The notes under the pieces are model-generated. The model ran no database searches and had not been told where the DNA came from. It saw nothing but the letters and a program-made list of their open reading frames with translations. This document shows positions 6,713 through 8,344 of a stretch of DNA of 8,344 nucleotides, piece after piece. Both the position numbers and the translations under genes were made by a program. The number at the start of each line of letters is the position of its first letter. Positions within the stretch are counted from its first letter, which is position 1. Source of the DNA: Fusobacterium_C sp036516095 (GTDB taxonomy: Bacteria > Fusobacteriota > Fusobacteriia > Fusobacteriales > Fusobacteriaceae); the NCBI RefSeq assembly GCF_036516095.1, contig NZ_DATBUM010000087.1:1-8344 (forward strand), in the 5' to 3' direction.

Positions 6713-7030
6713 TTATTTTGATTTTTTAGATCCTTTTTTTGCTTTCTTTTCTATCACATTTACTTTTTCAGCCAATGCTTTTCCTGCTTTAAATCTTACT
6801 ACTTTTTTAGCAGGTACATCCATTTTTTCTTTTGTTCTAGGATTTACACAAGTTCTTGCTTCTCGAACTGAAGTTTCAAACTTTCCGAATCCCATAAAAG
6901 CAACTCCATCTCCGGCAACCAAAGTTTCTTCTACTGTGTTCAAGAAAGCTGCTACCAATTTTTCAGCTTCTGTTTTAGTTTTCAATTCAGCATTTTTTGC
7001 AAATAGTGCGATAAAATCTTTTTTATTCAT
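6713..7030 (-). CDS. hup: HU-family nucleoid DNA-binding protein
   Basis: A 105-residue histone-like protein that binds and bends DNA as a dimer. MNKKDFIALFAKNA opens the helical dimerisation part. The beta-arm region holds FMGFGKFETSVREART (45-60), then CVNPRT (61-66), whose P64 is the proline that normally wedges into the DNA, and VVRFKAGKALAEKVN (77-91) closes the core. Two things differ from a plain 90-residue HU: a lysine-rich tail of about 14 residues (EKKAKKGSKKSK at the end) and a cysteine (C61) where a glycine is common in the arm. I chose the ATG at 7030, with TAGGAGG (7037-7043) 6 nt upstream, over an in-frame start at 7081 that adds 17 residues without family similarity and would lie upstream of the proposed -10. 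The gene has its own promoter and terminator. IHF-type subunits are the alternative, but the sequence reads as HU. Confidence 0.95.
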   Translation of the reverse strand: MNKKDFIALFAKNAELKTKTEAEKLVAAFLNTVEETLVAGDGVAFMGFGKFETSVREARTCVNPRTKEKMDVPAKKVVRFKAGKALAEKVNVIEKKAKKGSKKSK

Positions 7031-7063
7031 CTTTTCCCTCCTAAGTTTATTCTTGTTATCCTT

Positions 7064-7092
7064 ACAATAGCATTTTTTCATGGAAAATTCAA
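7064..7092 (-). promoter_or_regulatory. Promoter of hup
   Basis: On the minus strand, TTGAAT (7087-7092) and TATTGT (7064-7069) are separated by 17 bp, and a TGC just before the -10 makes it an extended -10 as well. A-tracts lie directly upstream of the -35 and could act as an UP element. The inferred leader to the ATG at 7030 is about 27-30 nt. Confidence 0.6.
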
Positions 7093-7095
7093 TAG

Positions 7096-7137
7096 TTTTT
7101 TAGAGTTTTTTCACATTCTTTTCTTTTTTCTTTTTTT
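7096..7137. other. A/T-tract segment between divergent promoters
   Basis: Runs of T on the plus strand occur at 7096-7101 (6), 7106-7111 (6), 7119-7122 (4), 7124-7129 (6) and 7131-7137 (7). The first two are exactly 10 bp apart and the rest roughly continue that rhythm, a pattern expected to bend DNA. The segment lies between the hup -35 and the -10 of the divergent GH13 gene. Confidence 0.55.
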
Positions 7138-7143
7138 AAAATA

Positions 7144-7152
7144 TGTTAGAAT
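7144..7152 (+). promoter_or_regulatory. Extended -10 promoter of the GH13 gene
   Basis: TGTTAGAAT gives TAGAAT (7147-7152), a 5/6 match to TATAAT, preceded by TGn. The place of the -35 is a T-run with no good hexamer. The inferred start near 7159 leaves a leader of about 35 nt to the ATG at 7194. Confidence 0.5.
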
Positions 7153-7193
7153 AAACAAGAGAAAACATATAAAAAATCAAGAAGGGAATCAAG

Positions 7194-8344
7194 ATGGGTC
7201 AAACTATAGAAAAAAATGGTTCTTCTCCAACATTTTGGAGAACAATGAAACCACAATTTTCCTTATATGCCAAAGGAGCAAAGGAAGTTTATCTGGAGTT
7301 TTATCAAAATCCTGAAGATAAAATTCCAAGTCAAAAGATTATATTAGATAGAAAAAAAAACAGAACGGGAGATTATTGGTATTTTGAAGATAACAGCATA
7401 GAGGAAGGAAGCCTATATCGTTGGAATATTGACGGAATTAGTATTTTAGATCCTCTTGCACTTTCCTATACGGGAAATATGCCGGTAGAAGAAAAAAAAT
7501 CTATCTTCCTCTTACATCAACAAAAGCCTGTCAAAAGATTATCCATTCCGGATAAAGATAGACTTATCTATGAAGTACATATAGGATTTTTTTCGGAAAA
7601 ACGAAGTTACAGTTCTTTTATTGAAAAAATTCCCTATCTAATAGAATTGGGAATCAATACTGTAGAGTTTCTTCCTATCTATGAATGGGATGATTATACC
7701 GGAAATCTTCATCCGGATGCCAGTCCTATTAAAAATGTTTGGGGCTACAATCCTATCAACTTCTTTTCCGCTACAAAGAAATATTCCTCTTCTAAAGAAA
7801 CTTCTTCATTTTCAGAAAAAGAAGAGTTTTGTCATTTGGTGGAAGTTCTTCATGAAAATGGAATTGAGGTCCTATTGGATGTCGTTTACAATCATACCGC
7901 AGAAGGAGGAAAAGCAGGATATCTCTACAATTTCAAAGCCATGGGAGAAAATATTTTTTATATCAAAACCAAAGAAAAGGACTTTGCCAATTTCTCCGGT
8001 TGTGGAAACAGCTTCAACTGCAATCATCCTGTTGCCAAAGAAATGATTTTGGATTCTTTGCTCTATTGGTATTATGAAGTCGGAGTGGATGGTTTTCGTT
8101 TTGACTTATCTCCTGTCTTAGGAAGGGATTCTGACGGACAATGGCTGCAACATTCTTTGTTGAAAGATTTGGTGGAACATCCTATTTTGTCTCATGCTCT
8201 GTTAATTTCAGAAAGCTGGGATTTAGGAGGATATTTTGTAGGAGCCTTACCAAGCGGTTGGTCAGAATGGAATGATTCTTACCGAGATACGGTTCGAAAA
8301 TTTATACGGGGAGATTTTGGACAAATTCCTAACCTAATCAAAAG
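7194..8344 (+). CDS. GlgX/isoamylase-like glycogen debranching enzyme (GH13), 3' end beyond window
   Basis: The first 383 residues of an alpha-glucan hydrolase, open at the right edge. A compact N-terminal beta domain resembling CBM48 (about 20-100) leads into the GH13 barrel. Landmarks are VWGYNPINFF, region I DVVYNHT (D229-T235), SGCGNSFNCNHP, region II DGFRFDL with the nucleophile D304, region III ISESWD with the acid/base E340, and WNDSYRDTVRKFIRGD. The GCGN and WNDxYRDxVRxFxRGD blocks point to the GlgX/isoamylase branch, which cuts alpha-1,6 links in glycogen, rather than pullulanase or alpha-amylase. There is no signal peptide, so it is probably cytoplasmic and serves storage-glycogen breakdown. 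The ATG at 7194 has GAAGGGA upstream; an in-frame ATG at 7245 with GGAG (7237-7240) is a real alternative that would remove 17 residues. The gene is divergent from hup. The third invariant Asp (region IV) lies outside the window. Confidence 0.87.
   Translation, partial: MGQTIEKNGSSPTFWRTMKPQFSLYAKGAKEVYLEFYQNPEDKIPSQKIILDRKKNRTGDYWYFEDNSIEEGSLYRWNIDGISILDPLALSYTGNMPVEEKKSIFLLHQQKPVKRLSIPDKDRLIYEVHIGFFSEKRSYSSFIEKIPYLIELGINTVEFLPIYEWDDYTGNLHPDASPIKNVWGYNPINFFSATKKYSSSKETSSFSEKEEFCHLVEVLHENGIEVLLDVVYNHTAEGGKAGYLYNFKAMGENIFYIKTKEKDFANFSGCGNSFNCNHPVAKEMILDSLLYWYYEVGVDGFRFDLSPVLGRDSDGQWLQHSLLKDLVEHPILSHALLISESWDLGGYFVGALPSGWSEWNDSYRDTVRKFIRGDFGQIPNLIK

Noticed and set aside
7031..7081. N-terminal extension of hup by 17 residues.
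   Set aside because: It would begin upstream of the predicted -10, and a TAGGAGG precedes the ATG at 7030, which gives the standard HU N-terminus.
7681..8046. A 121-codon plus-strand open frame within the GH13 gene.
   Set aside because: It lies in another frame of a gene whose own frame shows clear GH13 motifs; its translation has no recognisable domain and no good ribosome site.

Overview
The window looks like ordinary chromosomal DNA from a fusobacterium, most likely a Fusobacterium species of the necrophorum/gonidiaformans type. This is an inference. GC content is in the mid-30s by eye. Shine-Dalgarno sequences are strong and GGAGG-like. A Kdo transferase (waaA) shows that the cell makes LPS, yet it sits beside ymdB, a gene more typical of Firmicutes-like bacteria. 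That mixture of an outer membrane and low-GC gene content fits Fusobacteriota. Species cannot be fixed from sequence alone.

Layout, left to right. Positions 1-906 (minus strand) hold two half-size chromate-transporter (CHR) family genes overlapping by ATGA; the downstream one runs off the left edge. A rho-independent terminator at 948-978 closes the next unit. Positions 991-6566 (minus) are one tightly packed six-gene operon, read in the order ymdB, prmA, cmk, waaA, trmB, purA. Junctions are 4-bp and 25-bp overlaps or gaps of 6-11 bp, and twice the stop codon is built into the next Shine-Dalgarno (TAGGAGG). An extended -10 promoter (6608-6616) lies just upstream. Positions 6646-7092 (minus) are a self-contained HU gene with its own promoter and terminator. 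From 7194 (plus) a GlgX/isoamylase-like GH13 debranching enzyme is transcribed divergently from HU and runs off the right edge.

The operon groups housekeeping functions: a cyclic-nucleotide-type phosphodiesterase (YmdB), ribosomal protein L11 methylation (PrmA), CMP/dCMP phosphorylation (Cmk), Kdo transfer to lipid A (WaaA), tRNA m7G46 methylation (TrmB) and the first committed step of AMP synthesis (PurA). A loose common thread is translation and nucleotide supply, with one LPS step in the middle. Cmk also makes the CDP and CTP pool from which CMP-Kdo, the WaaA donor, is drawn.

I found no mobile element, CRISPR array, RNA gene or convincing novel system. The points most worth a second look are an altered basic motif in TrmB, phased A-tracts between the divergent HU and debranching-enzyme promoters, the shared use of extended -10 promoters, and a pair of TTACTAGT repeats around the operon promoter.
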